Numbered from the stretch's first letter, positions 7,295 to 13,982 are shown. The stretch is DNA of 19,310 nucleotides from RGIG3009 sp045595845 (GCA_045595845.1 JAZOBF010000004.1:1-19310); one strand, 5' to 3'. Translations and numbers: made by a program. The notes: generated from the letters alone by a model not told the origin.

Positions 7295-7465
7295 ATGACA
7301 TATCGCGACATCGTGAAAGCGCTATCAAAAAAAGAACAGGTATCCCAAAAACAGATCGAGCGCGAAATGAAGAAAGCGATTCGAAATGCAGGGCTGAATT
7401 GCTCGCCACAAGCTTTGATAGAAAAGGTGGCGATGCTTGCTACAAGAGAAGACTATATATCGTAA
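7295..7465 (+). CDS. small helical protein resembling the Spo0A C-terminal (DNA-binding) region
   Basis: 56 residues, ATG 7295 with a near-perfect CGGGAGGTGA (7281-7290). The sequence is strongly helical and basic: MTYRDIVKAL, KKEQVSQKQIEREMKKAI, RNAGLNCSPQALIEKVAM. The stretch EQVSQKQIEREMKKAIRNA resembles the Spo0A effector-domain recognition region (in B. subtilis, TTASRVERAIRHAIEVAW), but it is far too short for a full Spo0A and lacks a receiver domain. Stand-alone Spo0A-C-like mini-proteins occur in Clostridia; that this is one of them is an inference from a short match. It lies 69 nt upstream of the XRE gene, with dyads on either side, so it may form a small regulatory unit with it. The function is unknown. 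Confidence 0.6.
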   Translation: MTYRDIVKALSKKEQVSQKQIEREMKKAIRNAGLNCSPQALIEKVAMLATREDYIS

Positions 7466-7485
7466 CAATCGTATATTATATAGTC
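7451..7485. repeat. dyad with 9-bp arms overlapping the small-ORF stop
   Basis: GACTATATA (7451-7459) and TATATAGTC (7477-7485) form a perfect 9-bp inverted repeat across a 17-nt spacer. The spacer region also contains ATCGTA twice (7459-7464 and 7468-7473). The left arm is part of the 14-bp direct repeat shared with 7257-7270. The AT-rich arms make a terminator unlikely; operator for a dimeric regulator is the better reading. Confidence 0.45.
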
Positions 7486-7501
7486 TAAACGCTTTTTGCC
7501 G

Positions 7502-7521
7502 ACACTATACAATAATAGTGT
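7502..7521. promoter_or_regulatory. candidate autoregulatory operator of the XRE gene
   Basis: ACACTAT (7502-7508), 6-nt spacer, ATAGTGT (7515-7521): a perfect 7-bp palindrome. It overlaps a possible -10 box TACAAT (7508-7513) and ends just before the ribosome binding site. Placement over the promoter is typical of autorepression by Cro/cI-type regulators. Confidence 0.45.
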
Positions 7522-7534
7522 AGAGGTGAAAAGT

Positions 7535-7777
7535 ATGAATATTACACAGGCGACGAAAAAACGGTTTGAAGAGTTGTGCACACAAAAAGGAATTACCTTT
7601 TGCCGATTGGCAAGCTTGTCGGGCGTACCGTATACGACGGTCAAATCCATTTTGTACGATCACAGTAAAAATCCGGGAATCGTAACCATTAAAAAACTGT
7701 GTGATGGTTTGGAGATTACAATAACGGACTTTTTTGACACCGACTATTTCCGTGCACTGGAACAAGAAATACAATAA
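7535..7777 (+). CDS. small XRE-family (Cro/cI-type) helix-turn-helix regulator
   Basis: 80 residues; ATG 7535 preceded by AGAGGTGAAA (7522-7531). It is almost entirely one HTH_XRE domain. Helices 2 and 3 are TFCRLASLSGVPYTTVKSIL (about 21-40): LASLSGV is the turn and PYTTVKSI the recognition helix. NPGIVTIKKLCDGLEITITDFF (about 46-67) follows, the standard end of the fold (N-P-x-h-x-T-h-x-x-L-x-x-x-L). There is no sensor domain, so it probably acts as a dimer on short palindromes such as 7502-7521. The target genes are unknown; the simplest candidates are itself and the upstream small ORF. Confidence 0.85.
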   Translation: MNITQATKKRFEELCTQKGITFCRLASLSGVPYTTVKSILYDHSKNPGIVTIKKLCDGLEITITDFFDTDYFRALEQEIQ

Positions 7778-7788
7778 TTGGCAAAAGC

Positions 7789-7822
7789 AAAGCGGAGCGA
7801 ACAATGTTCGCTCCGCTTTTTC
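7789..7822. terminator. bidirectional terminator between the XRE and ROK genes
   Basis: 14-bp stem (7789-7802 with 7806-7819), loop AAT, followed on the plus strand by TTTTT and on the minus strand by TTTGCTTTTG-like sequence. The convergent genes end at 7777 (plus) and 7827 (minus), so it can serve both. The stem core is similar to the pgeF terminator at 7199. Confidence 0.9.
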
Positions 7823-7826
7823 TTGT

Positions 7827-9206
7827 TTAGATTTTCGGCAGACTTGCCGCGGCGACGGATTGACCGACACGGCGGATCTTTTCATCCGGCAGATGCAATT
7901 CCATGGCGGCGCACGCGGGATATTCCTCTTTGAGCACACGGGTGGCTTCCTCTAAAATAAGGTTGCCGCCCTCGCCCGACATGACGCGGCCGAGCAACAG
8001 CACATCGTCAATTTCGTAGTACATGGTGTAGTATGCGAGCGTGTGACCGAGATACACACCGATGGAACGGTAAATGTCGCGCACCTTCTCATTGCCTTTG
8101 TCGAGTTCCACCTGAACGGCTTTGAGTTTCTCGGCGGGGGAGAGTGACTCGTCCAGCGTCAGACCGGCGCGGGGCGCAAGCTTGATAACACTGTCTTGTG
8201 AGAAATATTTGACACCGCAGCCCTTATCACCCGACCACTCATCCATCATGGCGCGCGCTTGCAAATCGACGGGGGCAAAAGCGAGCTCGTTGAGCCAACC
8301 GGTGATGTTTCCCTCGGCGTCGACATAGCCCGCCGCTTCGGAAGTGCCCATCGCGATACCGAGAATTTTATTTTTGTTTAAGCTCATCGCACCCGCGAGT
8401 GCCGTGACATCACCATCGTTGGCGACTTCGAGCGGCGCATTAAATTCGGCGGCGGCGCGCAGATAGATGTCTTTGACTTTCGCATCGAACAAATCTTCCG
8501 GTACTTTTAAGAACAGTGACGCGACCATGGCGCGGTTATCAACAAACACGCCCGCGGAGGAAACACCGATAGCGTCCACGCGCGGCATTTTGGATGCGGC
8601 GGTACGGAATGCTTCGAGAATACCGTTAAAATGGTAATCGGGATCGGCGTTGGTTTTCGGAAACCATACAACTTCTTCGGAATACACCGAAACGCCGTCT
8701 ACCACGGCAGATACCTTACGGTCACTGCCGCCCGCGTCAAATCCGATACGGCAACCGTCTAAGTGGCGGCCGACCGATTGCGGCAGAGAGTACGCGTTGG
8801 GGGTTTCGGACAAGGGGAGTGATACCACCTCAAACGGACGCTCATACACGCGGCTCATAAACTGACTGTCAAATGCGCGTGAACCGCCCTTCGTGTACGC
8901 TTTGGCAATTCTCTCGGCAACGGTGTCATCGCCGCACACCATGACCTTATATCCGCCGTATGCCCACAACAGCATTTTCACGGTACGGTCAACATAGACG
9001 GCATCCGCTAACGCCATGTCGGGTGTCGCGTGAATTTTAAAACGGCGCACCGCCGTTTGTCCTTGATTGCGCTCAACCGCAATCGCGATCTCTTTGCCGT
9101 TTTCCGCCGATTTTTCAAAGTCACGGCAAAATGCCGCCATCGGCAGAAAATCAGGATCCAAAACGGGACGATTTTTTATGGTAATTTCTAATCCGTATGC
9201 GTTCAT
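7827..9206 (-). CDS. ROK-family (ASKHA fold) sugar kinase-like protein with N-terminal extension
   Basis: 459 residues; ATG 9206 with AAGGGAG about 12 nt upstream. ROK proteins are usually about 300-400 residues and either phosphorylate hexoses or repress sugar operons. Here residues 1-150 form an extension with no recognised fold and no clear helix-turn-helix. The ATPase core starts at about 153: phosphate-binding loop FDAGGSDRK (156-164, for the usual DxGGTxxK), VSSAGVF (about 215), catalytic-aspartate motif ANDGDVTALAGA (D264) and adenosine motif MGTSEAAGYVD (about 286-296). The canonical ROK zinc motif (GHxxxxxxGxxCxCGxxGC) is not visible; DEWSGDKGCG is at most a remnant. It is monocistronic and divergent from the S1 gene. 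A carbohydrate kinase is the best guess; the substrate is unknown. Confidence 0.8.
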   Translation of the reverse strand: MNAYGLEITIKNRPVLDPDFLPMAAFCRDFEKSAENGKEIAIAVERNQGQTAVRRFKIHATPDMALADAVYVDRTVKMLLWAYGGYKVMVCGDDTVAERIAKAYTKGGSRAFDSQFMSRVYERPFEVVSLPLSETPNAYSLPQSVGRHLDGCRIGFDAGGSDRKVSAVVDGVSVYSEEVVWFPKTNADPDYHFNGILEAFRTAASKMPRVDAIGVSSAGVFVDNRAMVASLFLKVPEDLFDAKVKDIYLRAAAEFNAPLEVANDGDVTALAGAMSLNKNKILGIAMGTSEAAGYVDAEGNITGWLNELAFAPVDLQARAMMDEWSGDKGCGVKYFSQDSVIKLAPRAGLTLDESLSPAEKLKAVQVELDKGNEKVRDIYRSIGVYLGHTLAYYTMYYEIDDVLLLGRVMSGEGGNLILEEATRVLKEEYPACAAMELHLPDEKIRRVGQSVAAASLPKI

Positions 9207-9242
9207 TCTACAAAAGACTCCCTTCGCGCTATGTTATATTCA

Positions 9243-9270
9243 ATTATAACAAACCATAAATGAGACACAA
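9243..9270 (-). promoter_or_regulatory. putative sigma-A promoter of the ROK gene
   Basis: On the minus strand: TTGTGT (9265-9270), 16-nt spacer, perfect TATAAT (9243-9248), then 36 nt to the ATG at 9206. Confidence 0.55.
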
Positions 9271-9357
9271 CGCACTTTTGGCTTGTTATTTTTCAAAATC
9301 CGTTATTTTTTAAAACGGGAACGGCATATACATAGTAAAACGAACGGTAAGAAAGGA

Positions 9358-10290
9358 ATGGCTGTCAAAATGAACGAATTTTTCCCCGAGGGTGTATTAC
9401 TGAACACAACGGCGAACCGCCGCCGTATTCAAACCGCGAGTGCCCTCGCAGAGGCGGCAATGGAGGGGCAGGTGGTCGAGGCACGCGCGATTTTATGCGA
9501 CAGCGACCACAATCTGCATGTCGCGTTGCCATGTATGCAAGGTGTGATTCCACGCGAAGAGGGTGCTGTGGGAATTCTGGAGGGAACCACGCGCGATATT
9601 GCGTTGATATCCCGTGTCAGTAAACCCGTCAGTTTTTTGGTTACGGGTTTTGATTATACCGAAGACGGACAACGACGCGCCGTTTGTTCGAGGCGGGCGG
9701 CACAGGAAAAATGTCGGCGCGAGTATGTAGAGGCGCGGCGTCCCGGTGATGTGGTGGAAGCGCGCGTCACGCGGCTCGAGAGTTTCGGTGCGTTTTGCGA
9801 TATCGGGTGCGGTATTCCCGCCTTGTTACCGATTGCGGGAATGTCGGTCAGCCGTATCGCGCATCCCGCCGATCGGTTATATGTCGGTATGGATATTTAC
9901 GCGGTCATTACCTCGATTGACGATAACCGGATCTGCTTATCTCAACGCGAACTGCTTGGTACTTGGGAAGAAAACGCCGCCTTGTTTGAACAGGGGGAAA
10001 CAGTTGCGGGTATTGTGCGTTCGGTGGAGGATTACGGTATTTTTGTGGAACTCACCCCGAATTTGGCGGGACTTGCCGAACCGCGCGCGGGGGTGCGCGT
10101 CGGTCAGCACGCGGGGGTGTATATTAAAAACATATTAGCGGATAAAATGAAACTTAAACTCGTGCTCATCGATGCCGAGGATAACCACGAACTCCCGCCG
10201 CCGCTTCAGTATTTTATTACCGAGGGGCATATCGACCGTTGGGTGTATTCGCCCCCGCATTGCGGTAAGCTCATCGAAACCGTATTTTAA
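9358..10290 (+). CDS. S1-domain RNA-binding protein (ribosomal protein S1-like, short)
   Basis: 310 residues from ATG 9358; ATG 9370 is an equally plausible start because AAAGGA (9352-9357) touches the first ATG but is 12 nt from the second. Three S1/OB-fold units are readable: a degenerate one at about 36-116, a clear one at about 128-197 (GDVVEARVTRLESFGAFCDI ... ICLSQRELL) and another at about 211-272 (GETVAGIVRSVEDYGIFVEL ... MKLKLVLID). GxFV/GAFCDIG-type strands and a trailing LS.R or KLVLID are the S1 signature. The protein is shorter than ribosomal S1 of Proteobacteria (six domains) and ends in an unrelated tail (YFITEGHIDRWVYSPP). It is probably an RNA-binding translation-associated factor; S1-like proteins in low-GC Gram-positives vary in role. 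Confidence 0.82.
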   Translation: MAVKMNEFFPEGVLLNTTANRRRIQTASALAEAAMEGQVVEARAILCDSDHNLHVALPCMQGVIPREEGAVGILEGTTRDIALISRVSKPVSFLVTGFDYTEDGQRRAVCSRRAAQEKCRREYVEARRPGDVVEARVTRLESFGAFCDIGCGIPALLPIAGMSVSRIAHPADRLYVGMDIYAVITSIDDNRICLSQRELLGTWEENAALFEQGETVAGIVRSVEDYGIFVELTPNLAGLAEPRAGVRVGQHAGVYIKNILADKMKLKLVLIDAEDNHELPPPLQYFITEGHIDRWVYSPPHCGKLIETVF

Positions 10291-10460
10291 TTTCGATTGG
10301 TCACTACCACGACTTTATGAACAGGTTCACCCTGCGGTGAACCGCATCTTCCGCTTTCTGCGTCGCCTTATTTTATTTCGATTGGTCTCTGCGACGAGTT
10401 TATGAACAGGCTCGCCCTACGGCTCGCCGCATCTTCCGCTTTCTGCCTCGCCTTTAAGGC
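10291..10460. repeat. two imperfect 85-bp tandem repeats, one with a palindromic core
   Basis: Unit 1 (10291-10375) and unit 2 (10376-10460) both begin TTTCGATTGGTC and share TTTATGAACAGG and CCGCATCTTCCGCTTTCTGC. Unit 1 contains a perfect 8-bp hairpin (10324-10331 with 10336-10343, loop CTGC). In unit 2 the same position is GGCTCGCC-CTAC-GGCTCGCC (10409-10428), a direct rather than inverted repeat that can only pair partially. The block begins right after the S1-gene stop and ends just before the terminator of the opposing gene. The organisation resembles a dispersed intergenic repeat of REP type; I cannot check for copies elsewhere. Confidence 0.7.
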
Positions 10461-10482
10461 AAACTGAGTTTGTACTAACAAA

Positions 10483-10506
10483 GCGCCCCGTCAGCCGACG
10501 GGGCGC
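10483..10506 (-). terminator. terminator overlapping the stop codon of the MFS-GH2 gene
   Basis: 10-bp GC-rich stem (10483-10492 with 10497-10506), loop AGCC. The stop codon (10491-10493) lies inside the hairpin. On the minus strand the hairpin is followed by TTTGTTAG, a weak T-run. Termination would require the ribosome to have left, so the hairpin could also act as a 3'-end stabiliser. Confidence 0.6.
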
Positions 10507-13487
10507 CTTTCTAATTGATAAAACCGTTTGTGTAATGTGTCGCTGAGGGCTTTCATCTTGTCGGGATCGACTTTGAGTACCTGACGGTCGTAGGTGACGA
10601 GCCCGTTGGTTTCGTCCTCCACATCGCTGACTTGGGTGAGTACCGCCGCACACAACCCCTTATCGATCATGGGCAGTACTTCCTGCTCGTATAGAGCGAT
10701 AAGCGCGTTTTCAAACTGCTCGCGATCGGTATAAAAACGGTATCCGTAGGTGTTGTCAAGATTAAATGCGTGGTCGGAAATCTTGCAAGAATATCCGCCG
10801 AATTCCGACAGTACCATCGGTTTCCCTTTAATGGGGCGAAGTTTGATCTTTTTAAAATATACATGATCGCTTTCCACATCGCTTGCGCGCGTTTTAAACC
10901 AACCCGAAGTGGTGTCGTATACGCGGGTAGGATCGAGCGCTTTGAGTGCGCCGTACCAATAGTCGGTATCAAACTGTCCCCATCCCTCGTTAAAGATGGT
11001 GTAGTATACCACCGACGGATGGTTGTAAAGTCCGTTGATAATGCCCGTCGCCGTTTCTTCAAATGCCAATCGTTGTTCGAGGGTGGCACCATGCTCCACA
11101 AAACGGCGCAGTCCCGCGGTGGGCAACACGGTGTCCACAAAGAAATGATACTTGCCGTTGTTGATCATATCCTGGAAGACCGTCATACCGTACTTATCAC
11201 AGTAGTAGTAAAATAAATCGGGTTCTAATTTGATGTGTTTGCGAAGCATGTTAAACCCGCAGGCTTTCATCTGCTCAATGTCAAAACGAAACCCTTCGGG
11301 GGAGGCGGGCAGAAAAATACCGTCGCTGTAGTATCCTTGGTCGAGCAACCCGTGGAAGAAATACGGTTTTCCGTTAAGCAGAATTTTTGTTTTGCCGTTG
11401 TGTTCGCCCACCGACACGGTGCGAAGTCCGAAATAGGTCGATACACGGTCACGCCCCGACAAAATTGTCATTTCGTATAAGTGGGGATGTTCCGGTGTCC
11501 ACAAAACGGGATGTTTGATGTTAAGGCGGAAACTGTCACCCGTAAAATGCAGTTCCTGTCCTTCGAACAGCACGGTCTTTTCGGACATACCGCCCGCAAC
11601 GACCAAATCAATACCGTTAAGGTCGGGGGTGATCTTCACCGATTCGATGTACCCGTCGGGTACGCTTTCGAGCCACACCGTCTGCCAGATACCGCTTACC
11701 TTCGTATACCACATACCGCCGCGCCGATCGGTCTGCTTGCCGTACGGCAGATGACGGTCGAGCGGGTCGCGCACCTCGACGCGCAGATGGTTTTCACCGT
11801 CGTGGATGTGGGCGGTCACATCCAGAGAGAACGGCAAATACCCGCCCGTGTGTGATCCCGCTTGGTGACCGTTGACATACACCGTTGCGTATTGGTCGAC
11901 CGCTCCGAAATGGAGCAACACGCGGTCACCGATAAAATCGGGTTGCAGATAGATATCCTTTTCGTATAGGAGCAAATCGTCTTTTTGAATTTCGCGCTCC
12001 ACACCCGAAAGCCGACTTTCGGGTGCAAACGGCACCACGATTTTTCCTTGGTAGGTGAACTCACCGTTGTTTTGAATGGAAAAATCCCAAGTACCGTTTA
12101 AGCAACAATACGAATCCCGTTTGAGTTGCGGACGCGGATATTCGGAAAACGGAATGCCCGTTTGTGCGAGTTCGTCCTCAAAGGGCGTTTTGAGCGAGGT
12201 AAGGCGCGGTGACTTCTTGTTTCGAATCCATACAAAAAACGGAAGTACGCAAAGTAAGGCGATCGCCGCTGCCAAAAAGATAATCTCACTCGGCACAAAC
12301 GATTCGGTACCGTCGCCATTGACAATGACCTCGGCATTTTTCAGAATCGTTTTGCCGATAAAGGGGCCGACGACACCGGGGATGAGCACTTGCGAGAAAA
12401 TACGCACGCCCTGTAACTGTCCTGCTTTTCCGACGGGGGTGTTATCGCGAATCAGCGCGCCGAACACCGCCATACCCGCCAAGTACCCGCTCATCATGAG
12501 CAGGGAACCGATGAACACGGGGAATTTGGTTTTAGTCAGATAGAGTACCGCGTATCCCGCCAGTAACGCCGCAACCGCGAGCAACCCCGAAAAACGGAAT
12601 CCTTTTTTATCGCACACCTTACCCCAGAGTGCCGTCACGACGGAAGCGATGATAATAGCGGGTGCCATGACGAGCACATAATCTGCCATACCGAGTGACA
12701 CTTCATAGTAGATAATGAGATACGGCATGAAAATCTGGATGGAGATGTTAAACAGAATAAACGCCGCCAGTGCCACATACAAGGTGGGATTCTCTTTGAC
12801 GGTCTTGGGGCGGAATCCGTAAAAGACGGTTTTAAAATACGAGTCCTTCACAGGCGTGATGGGCGGTTCTTTGATTAAAAACAAGCCGAGAATACCGATA
12901 ATCAGCACCGCCATACCGATGATACTGAACACCAGCGTCCAGCCGGCGGGCTCGTCTAAATTCACAAACATAAACCCGCCGAATACCACCAACACGGAAA
13001 CAAGCGGCATCATGGCGTTGATGCCCTCCGCCGCACCGCGGTTGGTAGAGTCGGTGGAATCGGTCAACCACGCGTTAAACGCCGCGTCGTTGGCGGTGGA
13101 ACCGAAAAAGGTCATCACGCAATCGAGGATGATGGTAAGGGAGATGCACACCGCCGTGATGTTGGTGGTGATTGCTACCGTGGGATTGATTACTTGGGAC
13201 GATAATCCCACAAAGCTGAAGATGGAAATCCCCCATAACATATAGCCTACACAGATGAACAGTTTACGCTTGCCGATTTTATCCGACAGCGCCCCCATCA
13301 GTACCGTTGTGAGCGTCGCGGTCACCGCCGAGGCGGCAACCATTGTCGAAATGTCGGCGGCAGACGCGTTGAACAGTTTGTAGATAAACACATTAAAATA
13401 CATGTTTTCCACAACCCACGCAATTTGCCCCATCAGACTGAATATGGTGAGTGCACACCAAAAACGCGCAGAGAGTTTGGTTTTCAT
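10491..13487 (-). CDS. MFS transporter fused to glycoside hydrolase family 2
   Basis: 998 residues. Start ATG 13487 is set by GGAGGAGG (13495-13502) 7 nt upstream. Residues 1-423 are a complete major facilitator transporter with about 12 spans; the loop MGALSDKIGKRK (64-75) is the MFS motif A, with its counterpart ALWGKVCDKKGFR in the second half (286-298). After a short linker, residues about 446-998 form a full GH2 enzyme: sugar-binding jelly roll (YPRPQLKRDSY, LNGTWDF, GGMWYTKVSGIWQTVWLE), immunoglobulin-like domain, and TIM barrel with FNEGWG (acid/base E834) and LSEFGG (nucleophile E895). Stand-alone GH2 enzymes commonly start close to the SLKTPFE...YPRPQL segment, so two normally separate genes appear joined without a stop. 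A 12-span topology puts the hydrolase in the cytoplasm. Expected role: import of a small oligosaccharide or glycoside and its immediate hydrolysis; the sugar is unknown. Confidence 0.9.
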   Translation of the reverse strand: MKTKLSARFWCALTIFSLMGQIAWVVENMYFNVFIYKLFNASAADISTMVAASAVTATLTTVLMGALSDKIGKRKLFICVGYMLWGISIFSFVGLSSQVINPTVAITTNITAVCISLTIILDCVMTFFGSTANDAAFNAWLTDSTDSTNRGAAEGINAMMPLVSVLVVFGGFMFVNLDEPAGWTLVFSIIGMAVLIIGILGLFLIKEPPITPVKDSYFKTVFYGFRPKTVKENPTLYVALAAFILFNISIQIFMPYLIIYYEVSLGMADYVLVMAPAIIIASVVTALWGKVCDKKGFRFSGLLAVAALLAGYAVLYLTKTKFPVFIGSLLMMSGYLAGMAVFGALIRDNTPVGKAGQLQGVRIFSQVLIPGVVGPFIGKTILKNAEVIVNGDGTESFVPSEIIFLAAAIALLCVLPFFVWIRNKKSPRLTSLKTPFEDELAQTGIPFSEYPRPQLKRDSYCCLNGTWDFSIQNNGEFTYQGKIVVPFAPESRLSGVEREIQKDDLLLYEKDIYLQPDFIGDRVLLHFGAVDQYATVYVNGHQAGSHTGGYLPFSLDVTAHIHDGENHLRVEVRDPLDRHLPYGKQTDRRGGMWYTKVSGIWQTVWLESVPDGYIESVKITPDLNGIDLVVAGGMSEKTVLFEGQELHFTGDSFRLNIKHPVLWTPEHPHLYEMTILSGRDRVSTYFGLRTVSVGEHNGKTKILLNGKPYFFHGLLDQGYYSDGIFLPASPEGFRFDIEQMKACGFNMLRKHIKLEPDLFYYYCDKYGMTVFQDMINNGKYHFFVDTVLPTAGLRRFVEHGATLEQRLAFEETATGIINGLYNHPSVVYYTIFNEGWGQFDTDYWYGALKALDPTRVYDTTSGWFKTRASDVESDHVYFKKIKLRPIKGKPMVLSEFGGYSCKISDHAFNLDNTYGYRFYTDREQFENALIALYEQEVLPMIDKGLCAAVLTQVSDVEDETNGLVTYDRQVLKVDPDKMKALSDTLHKRFYQLERRPVG

Positions 13488-13524
13488 GCGAGAACCTCCT
13501 CCAATGAACATCAAAGTTACACCC

Positions 13525-13533
13525 AGTATACCA
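13525..13533 (-). promoter_or_regulatory. possible extended -10 promoter of the MFS-GH2 gene
   Basis: On the minus strand TGG-TATACT (13525-13533) gives an extended -10 element 38 nt before the start codon; the -35 region is only a T-rich run. Weak support. Confidence 0.35.
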
Positions 13534-13623
13534 TATCGTGTAAAAAAAAGCCATAGATTGACAAAAAAAGAGAAGTGATTGAAAAAATGCCGCCGATAAT
13601 TTTACCTTTTGTTGGATTAGGAC

Positions 13624-13652
13624 TTGCAAAACGGCAAAAAAGAGTGTAGAAT
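13624..13652 (+). promoter_or_regulatory. promoter of tRNA-Arg
   Basis: TTGCAA (13624-13629), 17-nt spacer, TAGAAT (13647-13652), ending 11 nt before the mature tRNA 5' end. The remaining stretch 13534-13623 holds no gene I can support. Confidence 0.65.
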
Positions 13653-13663
13653 AACTAACATAT

Positions 13664-13740
13664 CCGCCCGTGGCGAAGCTGGATATCGCAGTGGATTCCG
13701 ATTCCAAAGGCCGGGGGTTCGAATCCCTCCGGGCGGGCCA
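13664..13740 (+). tRNA. tRNA-Arg (anticodon CCG)
   Basis: Full cloverleaf: acceptor CCGCCCG (13664-13670) pairs perfectly with CGGGCGG (13730-13736), discriminator G, encoded CCA (13738-13740). D stem GCGA/TCGC with loop AGCTGGATA. Anticodon loop TTCCGAT (13696-13702) with CCG at 13698-13700 reads codon CGG. Its stem GTGGA/TCCAA has a G-A mismatch at the 27-43 pair. Variable loop AGGCC; T arm GGGGG-TTCGAAT-CCCTC. The box TGGCGAAGCTGG (13671-13682) fits the A-box pattern. The 3' part from 13723 recurs at 13927. Confidence 0.93.
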
Positions 13741-13778
13741 AAAACAAGAGCACCACCTCACGGTGGTGCTCTTGTTTT
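13723..13778 (+). repeat. 56-bp direct repeat, copy 1 (tRNA-Arg 3' end plus terminator)
   Basis: 13723-13778 matches 13927-13982 at 55 of 56 positions; the one change is in the hairpin loop-proximal region (G at 13762, C at 13966). The repeat begins inside the tRNA T loop, a place commonly used as an attachment site by tyrosine recombinases, and runs to the end of the terminator. Confidence 0.92.
13741..13778 (+). terminator. terminator of tRNA-Arg (copy 1)
   Basis: A perfect 17-bp stem (13741-13757 with 13762-13778), loop TCAC, whose 3' arm ends in TTTT. It starts on the base after the tRNA CCA end and is part of the 56-bp duplicated block. Confidence 0.93.
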
Positions 13779-13926
13779 CGCTCGGGGGATTCGAACCCTG
13801 AGAGGGTGAGCACCGTGTAAAAAACAGTCCGGTGGACTGTTTTTAGGTGCGAAATCCGAAGTTGTCGGAGAGGTTCTCGAAGACAACGAGGAAGGGAGAC
13901 GCCGCGCATACCGCGCGAGCGGCTTC
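13779..13926 (+). ncRNA. 148-bp structured insert between the tRNA 3'-end repeats (possible small RNA or mini-element)
   Basis: Nearly the whole segment can fold. ACCCT-GAG-AGGGT hairpin near 13795-13807. GCACC (13810-13814) with GGTGC (13846-13850) encloses an 11-bp perfect hairpin (13820-13830 with 13834-13844, loop GGT, ending TTTTT). GTTGTC (13861-13866) with GACAAC (13882-13887) encloses GAGA-GGT-TCTC. GCCGC (13901-13905) with GCGGC (13919-13923), extended by AGGGA/TCCCT into copy 2 of the repeat. GATTCGAACCC (13788-13798) looks like a tRNA T arm on the opposite strand. No protein gene is credible. Whether it is transcribed as an RNA or is only a structured mobile cassette is not decided by the sequence. 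Confidence 0.5.
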
Positions 13927-13982
13927 ATCCCTCCGGGCGGGCCAAAAACAAGAGCACCACCTCACCGTGGTGCTCTTGTTTT
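13927..13982 (+). repeat. 56-bp direct repeat, copy 2 (orphan tRNA 3' end plus second terminator)
   Basis: Contains the last 18 nt of tRNA-Arg including CCA (13927-13944) without any 5' acceptor strand, so it is not a functional tRNA. It is followed by the same terminator hairpin (13945-13960 with 13967-13982, 16 bp). Offset from copy 1 is exactly 204 bp. Confidence 0.92.
13945..13982 (+). terminator. terminator copy 2 after the orphan tRNA 3' end
   Basis: 16-bp perfect stem with loop CTCACC, ending in TTTT. It could end transcription that reads through the first terminator and the structured insert. Confidence 0.85.

Noticed and set aside
10291..10460. Possible CRISPR array
   Set aside because: Only two 85-bp units that abut directly, with no unique spacers and no cas genes.
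13655..13909. Minus-strand reading frame with the string ARPEGFEPPAF
   Set aside because: This is the well-known false translation of a tRNA gene read on the opposite strand; it covers tRNA-Arg and its terminator.
13927..13982. Second tRNA-Arg gene
   Set aside because: Only the last 18 nt of the tRNA are present; acceptor 5' strand, D arm and anticodon arm are absent.
13664..13982. Large genomic island at tRNA-Arg
   Set aside because: No integrase, relaxase or phage gene nearby; downstream genes (scfAB onward) are ordinary clostridial chromosome genes.
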